Source of the DNA: Anaerotignum sp. MB30-C6
GTDB lineage: Bacteria > Bacillota > Clostridia > Lachnospirales > Anaerotignaceae
Assembly (NCBI RefSeq): GCF_030908465.1
Contig: NZ_CP133078.1
Location: 2,294,001-2,358,000 of the forward strand
Length of the DNA stretch: 64,000 bases
Direction of reading: 5' to 3'
Every line of letters starts with the position of its first letter. Position 1 is the stretch's first letter. Under the pieces are notes generated by a model. That model was not told where the DNA came from. It worked only from the letters and a program-made list of their open reading frames with translations, and did not search any database. Positions 31,542 through 40,560 of this stretch are shown here, piece by piece. The position numbers and the translations under genes are program-made.

Positions 31542-32029
31542 AACCTTCTCCTTTTATTTCAAAAAATAACCCTTCAATTTATCATATCGTATTCCCTGCT
31601 AAAATACAAGTTTTGCCACCAAAAAGACACAATATACTCAGCCTTTTTCCATACATTCCTGTACCTTCTCTATTCTTTGCCAGGAGCATCAAAGCATTGG
31701 CTTAATTTCTTGTAAAACCCTAAAAACCCTCACCAATAGAAGTTCCCGTATTCCTCGTTCTTTTTTGGGTAACTTCCAGCGAATTTTCGAAAATTGACCT
31801 ATCTATACGGCCCGATCTGGCCATAAATCCAAGTTTCTCCTTGTCACTATTTCGCTTAACCAAAAGGCATAACAAAGCGCCTCATTCTTTTATTATCACC
31901 TTCAAGGAATCTTCGAGAAACTAGCTGTCAATTAAGATCCAGTCTATAAACGAAGTATTCTTTAAACTACCTTCACTTTAAACAAGACTAATCAAAAAAA
32001 GTAAACAAAAATTCCCCTCCAAGGCACAA
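31542..32029. other. Intergenic region without recognised genes
   Basis: About 490 bases upstream of rnz. The only symmetric element is the 14-base palindrome AATTTTCGAAAATT (about 31783-31796). No coding frame has a Shine-Dalgarno sequence. The rnz promoter must lie here but was not convincingly seen. Confidence 0.5.
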
Positions 32030-32069
32030 AAACACCCTTTTCTGAATAAAGATACTAAAGGGGGTGTTT
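32030..32069 (+). promoter_or_regulatory. Inverted repeat that could mask the Shine-Dalgarno of the 56-residue gene
   Basis: AAACACCCTTT (about 32030-32040) can pair with AAAGGGGGTGTTT (32057-32069), two extra G bulging. The right arm is the Shine-Dalgarno of the ATG at 32072. A folded leader would therefore hide the ribosome site. Confidence 0.5.
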
Positions 32070-32071
32070 GG

Positions 32072-32242
32072 ATGCGCAGAAGATGTCAAAATTCACCAAT
32101 GAAATGGCTATGCGGCGTTGTTTTGCTTTCTTTAGGCTTGGGTATGCTTCTGGCGGTGCTTATTCCCTATTGTATCCCTTTGTTGGCCATCCTATTTATT
32201 GCCGCTGGGACATGGCTGGTTTTTAATTTCAAGCGTTGCTAG
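32072..32242 (+). CDS. Small membrane protein, unknown function
   Basis: A 56-residue protein below common ORF cut-offs. It has a basic start (MRRRCQNSPMKW), two hydrophobic segments (about 14-31 and 35-51) separated by PYCIP, and a KRC end; four cysteines. AAAGGGGGTG lies at the proper distance and a terminator follows, so translation is likely. It has no recognised family; its position between rnz and rpmB and its orientation against both neighbours set it apart from the surrounding operons. Confidence 0.7.
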   Translation: MRRRCQNSPMKWLCGVVLLSLGLGMLLAVLIPYCIPLLAILFIAAGTWLVFNFKRC

Positions 32243-32260
32243 CAAACATTTCAAAACGAA

Positions 32261-32296
32261 AAAAAGCCTTTCTTCCATAAATGGAAAAAGGCTTTT
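32261..32296. terminator. Bidirectional terminator
   Basis: AAAAAGCCTTT..CTTCCAT pairs with ATGGAA..AAAGGCTTTT around a 2-base loop. It serves both the 56-residue gene (+) and rpmB (-). Confidence 0.86.
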
Positions 32297-32309
32297 ACAC
32301 TTCGGTCAA

Positions 32310-32513
32310 TTAGATTGCACGTGTAATTTTATTTGCACGCATACATCTTGTGCAAACGTAAATAGATTTCACATTACCACTATTTTCAACGATTTTAACT
32401 TTCTTTACGTTGGGTTTCCACTTTCTATTTGCACGTCTACTAACCTGACTACGGTTAATACTGATTCTATGACCCTTAATCTGGCCCTTTTCACAAATTT
32501 CACATTTAGCCAT
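32310..32513 (-). CDS. rpmB: 50S ribosomal protein L28, zinc-binding form
   Basis: The 67-residue ribosomal protein begins MAKCEICEKG and has two CXXC pairs (CEIC, CTRC), so it is the zinc-ribbon (C+) form. The start at 32513 follows AGAGGAGG; the frame's earlier start is not supported. A good promoter precedes it. In B. subtilis rpmB lies at the same side of thiN, but the small spoVM gene that sits between them there was not found here. Confidence 0.97.
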   Translation of the reverse strand: MAKCEICEKGQIKGHRISINRSQVSRRANRKWKPNVKKVKIVENSGNVKSIYVCTRCMRANKITRAI

Positions 32514-32557
32514 TGTCTGCACCTCCTCTTCTCATGCCTATGTGACACAACAAAAAT

Positions 32558-32586
32558 ATTTTAGCAGAAAAATCAAAGTTTTGCAA
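32558..32586 (-). promoter_or_regulatory. rpmB promoter
   Basis: TTGCAA (32586-32581), 17-base spacer, TAAAAT (32563-32558), about 45 bases before the start codon. Confidence 0.72.
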
Positions 32587-32627
32587 GGAAAATCAGAGGA
32601 TAATTTATTTTTTTCTACTTCATTATA

Positions 32628-33266
32628 CTAATCCTTAGAACGAATGACAAAAAGATATCCTTCTGTAAATTCAATTATACCTTCTTCCTTGGCCAAAACG
32701 TTACTTACTGCAACCATCTCATCGTCCAGAGCCAAGTCTCTATCCGTTAAAGGGTAAGCAAAACCTGTCAGGGTAATCCCCTTTACCATCATGGATAAGG
32801 GAATGGTTGAAACCAAATCCCCAATATTACCATGAATCGTAATTGGCTTATCCACCAACTCAACGCAGTTGTTCTCGTCAACAAGCCTTGCTCTTACGCC
32901 CTTTTTCAATAATCCCAAAAGTAGGTGGGCATTGGCTAAGGTATGATCAAATCGATTTCCAATTCCACCTAATAGAACCAGATCCGTTACCCCTTTTTCT
33001 AATGCCAAATGAATGCCTATCTGCATATCTGTCTGATCCTTTTTCGTAGGAAACTGAAGAAAGGGGATGTTTTTTCCTTTGTAGTACTCCAAAACCTCTT
33101 GGCTTACGGAATCAAAGTCCCCCACAATATAATCAGGGGTCACCCCCAATGCCTTGGCATGATGCATTCCTGCGTCACAGCAGATAAGTAGTTCAGCATT
33201 ATCCACATATTCTTTGCAAAATTCATAATCTAAAATTTTTGCACCGGCAAAAATCACTGCCTTCAT
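32628..33266 (-). CDS. thiN: Thiamine diphosphokinase
   Basis: The enzyme transfers pyrophosphate from ATP to thiamine, giving thiamine diphosphate. The 212-residue protein from MKAVIFAGAK has the TPK catalytic core (CCDAGMHHAKALG, VGDFDSV, TKKDQTDMQIGIHLAL, GGIGNRFDHTLAN) and the C-terminal thiamine-binding beta part. The ATG at 33266 lies one base behind the rpe stop and ten bases behind AAGGAG; the longer frame inside rpe is rejected. It is the last gene of the prpC-prkC-rsgA-rpe-thiN series. Confidence 0.95.
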   Translation of the reverse strand: MKAVIFAGAKILDYEFCKEYVDNAELLICCDAGMHHAKALGVTPDYIVGDFDSVSQEVLEYYKGKNIPFLQFPTKKDQTDMQIGIHLALEKGVTDLVLLGGIGNRFDHTLANAHLLLGLLKKGVRARLVDENNCVELVDKPITIHGNIGDLVSTIPLSMMVKGITLTGFAYPLTDRDLALDDEMVAVSNVLAKEEGIIEFTEGYLFVIRSKD

Positions 33267-33267
33267 T

Positions 33268-33930
33268 TTATTCATACTCCTTAAAAATTTCCATGAAGTC
33301 CTGGGCAGCCTTGGCAATGTCTTCTTTTCCAAATACCGCAGAGCCTGCAACGATTACGTTTGCCCCTGCATCCAAAACAATTTTTACGTTATCCTGAGTA
33401 ATGCCGCCATCCACCTGAATGTCATAGTTCAAATTCATTTCTTTTTTCCAATCAGCCAACTGGCGAATCTTAGGCACCTGATCCTCCATAAACTTTTGGC
33501 CACCAAAACCAGGTTCTACCGTCATAACTAAAAACATATCCACATCTGCTAAATAAGGCTTCAGCGCTTCCACAGGGGTTTTAGGCTTAATGGTAATACC
33601 CACTTTTGCCCCAGTACCCCGAATTAAATCAATGACTTTCTTAGGGTCTTTTGTTGCTTCCAAATGGAAGTTGATAATATCTGCGCCTGCTTTACGAAAC
33701 TCCTCTACATATTTTTCAGGCTCCACAATCATAAGGTGAGCATCGAACACCATATTGCTCGCCTTACGAATCCCTTTGATTACAGGAATTCCAAAAGAAA
33801 TGTTTGGTACAAAAAGCCCGTCCATTACATCCAAATGGATATAAGGTGTGCCCGCTTCTTCAATGGTTGCCAACTGCTCACCAATCTTTGTAAAATCAAT
33901 GGAAAGCATGGATGGGGAAAGATAAATCAT
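33268..33930 (-). CDS. rpe: Ribulose-phosphate 3-epimerase
   Basis: The enzyme interconverts ribulose 5-phosphate and xylulose 5-phosphate in the pentose phosphate pathway. The 220-residue TIM barrel shows the metal and catalytic blocks SPSMLSIDF, HLDVMDGLFVPNISFG, DAHLMI, MTVEPGFGGQKF and VDGGI. It begins one base behind rsgA, with GAAAGGA overlapping the rsgA end, so it is translationally coupled. Confidence 0.97.
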   Translation of the reverse strand: MIYLSPSMLSIDFTKIGEQLATIEEAGTPYIHLDVMDGLFVPNISFGIPVIKGIRKASNMVFDAHLMIVEPEKYVEEFRKAGADIINFHLEATKDPKKVIDLIRGTGAKVGITIKPKTPVEALKPYLADVDMFLVMTVEPGFGGQKFMEDQVPKIRQLADWKKEMNLNYDIQVDGGITQDNVKIVLDAGANVIVAGSAVFGKEDIAKAAQDFMEIFKEYE

Positions 33931-33931
33931 T

Positions 33932-34813
33932 TTACTTTTTCCTTTCTTCTTCGTCCTTCAAATTCTGAAATATCGTCACATACCGTTCATAACGCATGGG
34001 GTCAATAACTCTGCCAATTTCCGCTTTAACGGCACAATCAGGCTCGTTTATATGCACACATCCATTATAATAACACTCGTGTACAAAAGGTTCAAATTCC
34101 TTAAAATAATACTGCAATTTTTCCGATGGAATATGGTTTAAAAATAGAGAGGTAAACCCAGGAGAGTCCACAATATAGCTGTTTCCGGAAATACGGATTA
34201 ATTCCGCATGTCTGGTGGTATGACGCCCTCGTTGTATCTTCTCGCTGATTTCGCCTGTATTTAACTCTAACCCTGGATACGTTGCATTAATTAAGCTGCT
34301 TTTTCCAACACCGGAAGGCCCGGCAAATACAGAAATTTTGTTCTCCAAAACTTGCTGTAACGCCTCCATTCCAATACCCTCTTCTGCACTGGTGCAAATT
34401 ACAGGATACCCCGTTTGCCGATAAATATTTGCAACCTCTTCATATTCTTTTTTCTTGTCCTTATCAATTTTATTAATCACAATTACAATTTCCAACTCCT
34501 GCTCCTCGGCAAGAAGCAGAAACCGATCTAACAAATCTAAATTCATATTGGGGCTTTTTGCAGCAAAGACAATAACCGCCTGATCAACATTACTAACTCT
34601 TGGGCGAATCAGCTCATTTCTTCTTTCCAATATTTCATCCAAACTACCTTTTTTATTCTCTTCATCCAAAATGGAAATCCTCACATGATCCCCTACCGTA
34701 GGTCGGATGCCTTCTTTTCTAAAAATCCCTCGGGCACGTGTTTCAAAAACGCCCCTTTCGGTATCAATATAATAAAATCCGCCGATTCCCTTTACAATTA
34801 CGCCCTTCAGCAT
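33932..34813 (-). CDS. rsgA: Ribosome small subunit GTPase RsgA
   Basis: RsgA checks late 30S assembly. The 293-residue protein has an N-terminal OB fold, a circularly permuted GTPase (G4 NKIDKD, then G1 GPSGVGKSSLIN, then G3 DSPGF) and a C-terminal zinc knuckle Cys-X4-Cys-X-His-X6-Cys (CYYNGCVHINEPDC). In B. subtilis this protein (CpgA) is phosphorylated by PrkC, coded immediately upstream here; the pairing is conserved. AAGGTGG precedes the start. Confidence 0.97.
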   Translation of the reverse strand: MLKGVIVKGIGGFYYIDTERGVFETRARGIFRKEGIRPTVGDHVRISILDEENKKGSLDEILERRNELIRPRVSNVDQAVIVFAAKSPNMNLDLLDRFLLLAEEQELEIVIVINKIDKDKKKEYEEVANIYRQTGYPVICTSAEEGIGMEALQQVLENKISVFAGPSGVGKSSLINATYPGLELNTGEISEKIQRGRHTTRHAELIRISGNSYIVDSPGFTSLFLNHIPSEKLQYYFKEFEPFVHECYYNGCVHINEPDCAVKAEIGRVIDPMRYERYVTIFQNLKDEEERKK

Positions 34814-34825
34814 ATATCCGCCACC

Positions 34826-37243
34826 TTATCCAGAAAAATTCACGTTTTGCGTCCACTGTAACTCATCATCAATATAACAACTTACGGTACCGTTTCCTCT
34901 ACCTGTAATTGTTACGGTATAGGGGAACTGGGTTGAATTTCTCGTTTCATCCACAACTGGGAAAAGCCCGTCTGCATCGTTTCGAACAAGACGTACATAT
35001 AGGTCTCCATCAGCACCACTGGGTGCAGCGATTGTAAAGGATTTAGACCCCGTTGTTGTCTCATTGTTTCCGTTGCCGCTGTTGTTTGAATTATTGTTAT
35101 TACTGTTACCATTATTGTTGTTGCCATTGTTACTTTCATTATCATCAGGTTCCGTCACCGTAGCCTTGCCTAAACTAATTACCAAGTTAACAACGCTTCC
35201 ATTTGGCACCTCTTGCCCTGCACTTAAGGTCTGGGTCATAACCTTACCTTTATCCACAGTGGCGCTTTCCGCATGGGATACACTGCCAACCACAAGGCCA
35301 ACGGCTGTTAGGTCTTTCCTCGCTTGTTCTTCTGTTTGACCCATAACATTAGGCACAGAAACACTCTGGTTTTCTTCGCCCTTGCTCACCTTCAAAACAA
35401 TGGTACTCTTTGCATTAATGCTTGTTCCCTCATTTGGTGTTTGTTCCAAAACAATTCCTATTTCTTTGCCTTCACTGAACTCATATTCAATTCTTGGAGG
35501 CGTACCAATCAAAGAAATGATTTTGTCTGTAGCAGCTTTTTCTTGCTGACCAATCACAGAAGGCATATCCTGGGAAGTCAAGCCAAGACTTGTTTTGATA
35601 CCAATTTTTGTTCCAGAAGAAACCATTGTACCGTCCCCAACAGACTGATAAATGATATACCCTTCATCATAGTAATTGCTATAGTCCTGTCCTTCCTCCA
35701 CCAGTTCCAAGCCCATCTGCTGGGCTGCCGCCTTGGCATCTTGCAAAGGAACACCAACAAACGTAGGCACTTTAATATCTTTTTCTGATGCAACAAATCC
35801 GCCAAAACCACCGCTTAAGAACTTCATGCCCACAACGGAAATAGCACCGATAATTACCAAAGCCGTAACAATGGCTGCAATAATCACTTTTTTCTCCGTT
35901 CTGCGGTCATTTTCATTTCCGTAATCCCCTTCTTTTCTTGGGTTTCTACGTGTTCTTTTGGGCCTCTTACTTGTTTTCACAGTTTCTGCCTCCATATATT
36001 CATTTTCATACTGGTCTTCTTTAGACAAGCGTAACTTTTTACTGTATTTTTCAAAGCTAACCATAGGCTCATTTACAGGCTGTGACGTAACTTCCTCCAC
36101 CTCGGTATTTTCCGAGTTTTCCGAATATACATTTTTGTTTAACCTAATAAATTCCACTTCTTTGGGGTCAACCGCCTTAATGGTTTCCGCTAAATCCACA
36201 TACTGTTGAGACCCTTTTGAATCCTTTTGGTAAACAGGTTCCTCAACCCTGTCCTCCTGTTCCTGCAACTCACGTATCTCCGCTGCCACGGCTGCCCTTC
36301 TAGAACGGCGCACACCGTCAGCAGAGCCTGTGGGTGCACCAGCAAGGGTTGCCGCCGTAACAGCAGCCTCAACCTCTTTTTTAACAGGCACTTCTGTATG
36401 TAAAAATCCCCCTGCCGTGTCTGTTCTTGCCCGAATCAAATCCGATAGCATCTGCTCAATGGTAGCATAACGCTCGTCCGCCTTTTTCATTGTAGCCTTT
36501 TTGATAATTCCCTCAATGGCAGGCGTGCAGTTGGGGTTGTATTGCCTAATATCAGGTAACCCCTCGTTAATATGCTTAAGTGCAATGGAAACAGAGTTAT
36601 GCCCCTGGAAAGGCAAAGCCCCTGTAATCATCTCGAACATGGTAATGCCTAGGGAATAAATATCGCTCTTTTCGTCTACATAGCCACCTCTGGCTTGTTC
36701 TGGGGAAAAATAATGAACGGAACCTGCCGCATTGGCCGTGGTAGTCATGGTAGAAACCGTTGCGGCTCTTGCGATTCCAAAATCTGTAACTTTAACCACC
36801 CCATCGGTACTTACCAAAATGTTTTGTGGCTTAATATCTCTATGAACAATATGAGCCTTGTGGGCTTGTGCCAGTGCGGAAGCAATTTGAATCGCTACGT
36901 TCAAAGTGGAACGAGAATCAAAGGGTGCCTTTTGACGAATGGCCTGTTTTAAAGTGTCCCCATGGATATACTCCATCACGATATAGCTAATTTCACCATC
37001 CTCTCCAACATCGTAAACACGAACGATATTGGGATGAGAAAGCCTTGCTGCGGAACAAGCTTCCGAACGGAATCTATCAATAAATTCATCGTCACCAATA
37101 AACTCCTCTCGCAAAACCTTAACTGTTACATATCTATCTAGTTTTTTATCTTTGCCCCGATAAACCATTGCCATACCACCGGAGCCAATTTTTTCTATAA
37201 TCTCATATCTATCCCCAAGGACAGTTCCGGGATTCAACAACAT
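34826..37243 (-). CDS. prkC: Ser/Thr protein kinase PrkC with PASTA repeats
   Basis: The 805-residue receptor kinase has a cytoplasmic Hanks-type kinase domain (GSGGMAMVYRG, Lys42, HRDIKPQN at 134-141, DFGIARA), a basic linker, one membrane segment (about 455-478) and three extracellular PASTA repeats (DIKVPTFVGV, DMPSVIGQ, SVPNVMGQ starts) that bind peptidoglycan. A stretch rich in Asn (about 698-728) and a further C-terminal module of about 75 residues follow the PASTA repeats. The family responds to muropeptides in germination and cell-wall control. It overlaps the phosphatase gene prpC by one base (TAATG). Confidence 0.95.
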   Translation of the reverse strand: MLLNPGTVLGDRYEIIEKIGSGGMAMVYRGKDKKLDRYVTVKVLREEFIGDDEFIDRFRSEACSAARLSHPNIVRVYDVGEDGEISYIVMEYIHGDTLKQAIRQKAPFDSRSTLNVAIQIASALAQAHKAHIVHRDIKPQNILVSTDGVVKVTDFGIARAATVSTMTTTANAAGSVHYFSPEQARGGYVDEKSDIYSLGITMFEMITGALPFQGHNSVSIALKHINEGLPDIRQYNPNCTPAIEGIIKKATMKKADERYATIEQMLSDLIRARTDTAGGFLHTEVPVKKEVEAAVTAATLAGAPTGSADGVRRSRRAAVAAEIRELQEQEDRVEEPVYQKDSKGSQQYVDLAETIKAVDPKEVEFIRLNKNVYSENSENTEVEEVTSQPVNEPMVSFEKYSKKLRLSKEDQYENEYMEAETVKTSKRPKRTRRNPRKEGDYGNENDRRTEKKVIIAAIVTALVIIGAISVVGMKFLSGGFGGFVASEKDIKVPTFVGVPLQDAKAAAQQMGLELVEEGQDYSNYYDEGYIIYQSVGDGTMVSSGTKIGIKTSLGLTSQDMPSVIGQQEKAATDKIISLIGTPPRIEYEFSEGKEIGIVLEQTPNEGTSINAKSTIVLKVSKGEENQSVSVPNVMGQTEEQARKDLTAVGLVVGSVSHAESATVDKGKVMTQTLSAGQEVPNGSVVNLVISLGKATVTEPDDNESNNGNNNNGNSNNNNSNNSGNGNNETTTGSKSFTIAAPSGADGDLYVRLVRNDADGLFPVVDETRNSTQFPYTVTITGRGNGTVSCYIDDELQWTQNVNFSG

Positions 37244-37986
37244 TAGTTCTTACCTCCTACATCAACCAAAATCAAGGAAATATTGTCATATCCTCCTCGT
37301 TCGTTGGCCATTTCAACCAGTCTCTGTGCTTTCTTTTCTAAGGTCATTCTCTTTCCTATTATTTCTGCCATATCTTTATCAGATAACATTCCGGAAAGAC
37401 CATCTGTACAAAGTAACAAGATGTCACCCTTCATCGCATTTTCTACGATAGCATCTGTCTCAACTGTTTCTTTAATCCCCACGGCACGGGTAATAATATT
37501 CCTTTTGGGATGGGTTGCCGCTTCTTCTCGGGTAATAGAGCCCACCTTAACCAACTCCATCACATAAGAATGGTCTGTTGTGAGAGGGTTTAACTCTTTT
37601 TTACGAAACAAATAAGCTCGACTATCCCCAACATAGGCAACAAAAATTTTACCATCCTGTACCGCAGCAGCAACCAAAGTCGTTCCCATCTCTGCAAACT
37701 CCCGTCCCGAATTGGACTTTTCGTAAACGGCCTTGTTGGAAGCCACCATAGCCTCTGTTAATAAGTCAGGAATATCCTCCTGACAATGTGTATCCCGCTC
37801 CTGTCGAATATAGTATAAAAACGAGTCGATGGCGTATCGACTAGCCACTTCTCCTGCATTGCATCCCCCCATGCCATCGGCCACAATAAAAAGATTTTGA
37901 ATATCATCAGTACAAGAAGGTACATAAAAAGCATCCTCATTATTCTTTCTGCACTTCCCGATATCACTGATTCCAACTGCTTTCAA
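37243..37986 (-). CDS. prpC: PP2C-type protein phosphatase PrpC
   Basis: The partner phosphatase of PrkC. The 247-residue PPM domain shows DIGKCRKNNEDAF, VADGMGGCNAGEVAS, VGDSRAYLFR, TDHS and LLCTDGLSGML with the metal-binding aspartates. The start is TTG at 37986, eight bases behind AGGAGG; the longer frame (38010) would place that Shine-Dalgarno inside the gene. It is directly coupled to prkC, which allows balanced kinase and phosphatase synthesis. Confidence 0.95.
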   Translation of the reverse strand: MKAVGISDIGKCRKNNEDAFYVPSCTDDIQNLFIVADGMGGCNAGEVASRYAIDSFLYYIRQERDTHCQEDIPDLLTEAMVASNKAVYEKSNSGREFAEMGTTLVAAAVQDGKIFVAYVGDSRAYLFRKKELNPLTTDHSYVMELVKVGSITREEAATHPKRNIITRAVGIKETVETDAIVENAMKGDILLLCTDGLSGMLSDKDMAEIIGKRMTLEKKAQRLVEMANERGGYDNISLILVDVGGKN

Positions 37987-38082
37987 ACAATCCACCTCCT
38001 GGGTGCACAAAATCCGTAATCATTATCCCCTAGGCCAAAGTCTTTCATTCTCTCTAAGAAAAGCTCCTTGGGGCAATTCGTT

Positions 38083-39126
38083 TTACTCTCTTTTGTCTTT
38101 AAGATGACTGCGTCTAAGCTGACCACAAGCAGCATCAATATCACTGCCAAGCCTTCTTCGAATGGTAGTCTCTACGCCATTTTCCTGTAAAATTGCAGCA
38201 AATCGTTTCACCCTGTCCCCAGAGCTTTTCATAAAATCTCGCTCTTTTACATCGTTAACAGGAATCAAATTCACATGGCAAAGCATATTCCGAAGCTTCA
38301 AAGCCAGCTCTCTGGCACAATCATCGCTGTCGTTTACCCCCCGCATCATAGCGTACTCAAAGGTAATACGACGTTTTGTCTTTTCCGTATAATCAAAACA
38401 AGCATCTAAAAGGAGGTCCATGGGGTTGGCCTTTGCCACAGGCATAATCTCTTTTCTAATTTCATCGTTTGGTGCGTGTAAAGATACGGCAAGGGTAATC
38501 TGAAAATGCTCCTCTTCTAAACGATACATTTTTTCCGTCAGCCCACAGGTGGATAGGGTAATGTGCCTTTGCCCAATGTTTTGCCCCTCAGGATGGTTAA
38601 TCAAACGAATAAAGCTCACTACATTTTCATAATTATCCAAAGGCTCTCCACTGCCCATGAGTACAACGCCGCTAATACGCTCACCGCAATCTTTTTGTAT
38701 TTCATAAACCTGAGAAAGCATCTCCCCAGCAGTTAAATTTCGTTCTACACCATCCAAAGTAGAGGCACAAAATCTGCACCCCATGCGACAGCCTGCTTGG
38801 GTTGAAATACAAACCGTATTACCATATTCATATTTCATCAATACGCTTTCAATAACCGAATCATTCTCCAAAGCAAAAAGATATTTTCTGGTTCCATCAA
38901 TTTCAGACACCAATCGGCGTACCATTTCAACGCCCCCAAGGGTTGCACTGTGCTGAAGTTTTTCCCGCAAGCTTTTAGAAAGGTTTGTCATCTCATCAAA
39001 GGAGGCAACCTGTTTTTCATGAATCCACTGGAAAACCTGTTTTCCACGAAACTTTGGCTCGCCCAAGTCTCCTAAAAAAAGCTGTAATTCCTGTAAATCC
39101 ATTGATTTTAAATCTGCTTTCGTCAT
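38083..39126 (-). CDS. rlmN: Dual-specificity 23S rRNA/tRNA adenine C2-methyltransferase RlmN
   Basis: A radical-SAM enzyme that methylates A2503 of 23S rRNA and A37 of some tRNAs. The 347-residue protein has CRMGCRFCAS (CX3CX2C) binding the [4Fe-4S] cluster, GSGEPLDN, and the C-terminal catalytic Cys in DIDAACGQL; the second catalytic Cys is in STCGLT. It starts six bases behind rsmB with AAAGGG upstream. Confidence 0.97.
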   Translation of the reverse strand: MTKADLKSMDLQELQLFLGDLGEPKFRGKQVFQWIHEKQVASFDEMTNLSKSLREKLQHSATLGGVEMVRRLVSEIDGTRKYLFALENDSVIESVLMKYEYGNTVCISTQAGCRMGCRFCASTLDGVERNLTAGEMLSQVYEIQKDCGERISGVVLMGSGEPLDNYENVVSFIRLINHPEGQNIGQRHITLSTCGLTEKMYRLEEEHFQITLAVSLHAPNDEIRKEIMPVAKANPMDLLLDACFDYTEKTKRRITFEYAMMRGVNDSDDCARELALKLRNMLCHVNLIPVNDVKERDFMKSSGDRVKRFAAILQENGVETTIRRRLGSDIDAACGQLRRSHLKDKRE

Positions 39127-39132
39127 GATGAC

Positions 39133-40479
39133 CTATCCCTTTCTCCTCATTTTTGCAATAAAAAATCCATCGGTTTTGCTTTTATGGGGCAATAAAGTAA
39201 CATACCCCTTTTCGGCGGTTTCCTGCCATATCTCTTTTGGCAAATACGCTGTAATATCCTCAGCGACAAAATCAGGATGATTTTTCAAAAACCACTCCAC
39301 ATTTTTCTCGTTTTCTTTCTTACAAAGGGTGCAAGTGCTATAAATCAAAACGCCCTCTGACTTTACATATTTTGCCCCATTTTCTAATATTTGACGCTGA
39401 ATGGGAACCAATTGATCAATTTCTTCGCCGTTTTTCTTCAATCGAATATCAGGCTTTTTGCCCATCAATCCTAAGCCAGAGCATGGTGCATCCACCAAAA
39501 CTCGGTCAAAGGTATCAGCATACTCCTCATTCCACTGGGTAGCATCCTGCTGCTTTACTTCAATTATGGTAATTCCCAAACGCTGTGCCCCTTGGGAAAT
39601 CAATTCCATTTTATGCTCGTAAATATCGTCACATACTAGCCTGCCCTCGTTCTCTATACTTTGGGCAATTGTAAAACTCTTCCCTCCGGGAGCAGCACAA
39701 AGATCAAGTATGGTTTCTCCCCTTTGGGGGTCCATAACCTTTACCGCAAGCTGAGAGCTTTCATCCTGAACATGAAACAGACCATCTTTGAACGCCTTTA
39801 GTCCGCCAATGTCCGCTGTTTTCTTTAGATGTAGGGCTTGGGGGACAATTTTCCCATCCATGACCATGATTCCATTCTTTTCCAACATACTCTTCAACAA
39901 TGCTTTCTTTGTTTTTAATGTATTTACTCGTATGGTTACATAAGGTGGGCAATTGTTTGCTTTGCAAAGCTTTTGGGTTTCTTCATATCCAAAATAAGCG
40001 ATCCACATTTTAATGAGCCAAAGGGGATGGGAATACTGAATACTCAAAAATTCCGCAGTTCCTTCTTTAGGTAAAACAATACTGTCTTTTTCTCGTCCTA
40101 TGGTACGCAAAACACCATTCACAAATCCTTTCAGTGGTGCCAATCCCCTAGCTGCAATCAGCTTTACAGCTTCGTTACAGGCAGCAGAGTCAGGTGTTTT
40201 CATAAAGTATATCTGATAAACCGCTGTACGCAATACCGCCAAAACCCAAGGCTTCATTTTTTCCGTCTTGGTTTTTGAAAACTGGTTAATCACATGGTCA
40301 ATATAATATAAATTCCGCAAAGTACCGTTAACGATTTCCGTTACCAAAGCACGATCTTTTGGTGGCATGGCACCGTTTTGTCTAAGCAATCTGCGTAATG
40401 CCATATTGTTATATGCACCCTCCTCCATAATCTCCGTCATGGCCTGGGCAGCAATTTCTCTTGGGTTAATCTGTATCAT
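39133..40479 (-). CDS. rsmB: 16S rRNA m5C967 methyltransferase RsmB
   Basis: The 448-residue protein has an N-terminal NusB-like RNA-binding domain (about 1-140) and a SAM methyltransferase domain with DLCAAPGGKSFTIAQ, DAPCSGLGLMGKKPDIR and the nucleophile Cys in YSTCTLCKKENE. It lies upstream of rlmN. The gap before it holds an unusual structured element and separates it from the YugP-type gene, which is not found in this place in B. subtilis. Confidence 0.96.
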   Translation of the reverse strand: MIQINPREIAAQAMTEIMEEGAYNNMALRRLLRQNGAMPPKDRALVTEIVNGTLRNLYYIDHVINQFSKTKTEKMKPWVLAVLRTAVYQIYFMKTPDSAACNEAVKLIAARGLAPLKGFVNGVLRTIGREKDSIVLPKEGTAEFLSIQYSHPLWLIKMWIAYFGYEETQKLCKANNCPPYVTIRVNTLKTKKALLKSMLEKNGIMVMDGKIVPQALHLKKTADIGGLKAFKDGLFHVQDESSQLAVKVMDPQRGETILDLCAAPGGKSFTIAQSIENEGRLVCDDIYEHKMELISQGAQRLGITIIEVKQQDATQWNEEYADTFDRVLVDAPCSGLGLMGKKPDIRLKKNGEEIDQLVPIQRQILENGAKYVKSEGVLIYSTCTLCKKENEKNVEWFLKNHPDFVAEDITAYLPKEIWQETAEKGYVTLLPHKSKTDGFFIAKMRRKG

Positions 40480-40560
40480 TCTTTTTTCCCCTTCATAGGA
40501 ATTTAATCAAAAAATCTAAGGTAATACCCCATATTCAGTACATCCAAATGTGTAGCCAGA

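Noticed and set aside
32514-32627. spoVM between thiN and rpmB, as in B. subtilis
   Set aside because: The minus strand of this gap has only a promoter and leader; no 26-codon amphipathic frame exists.
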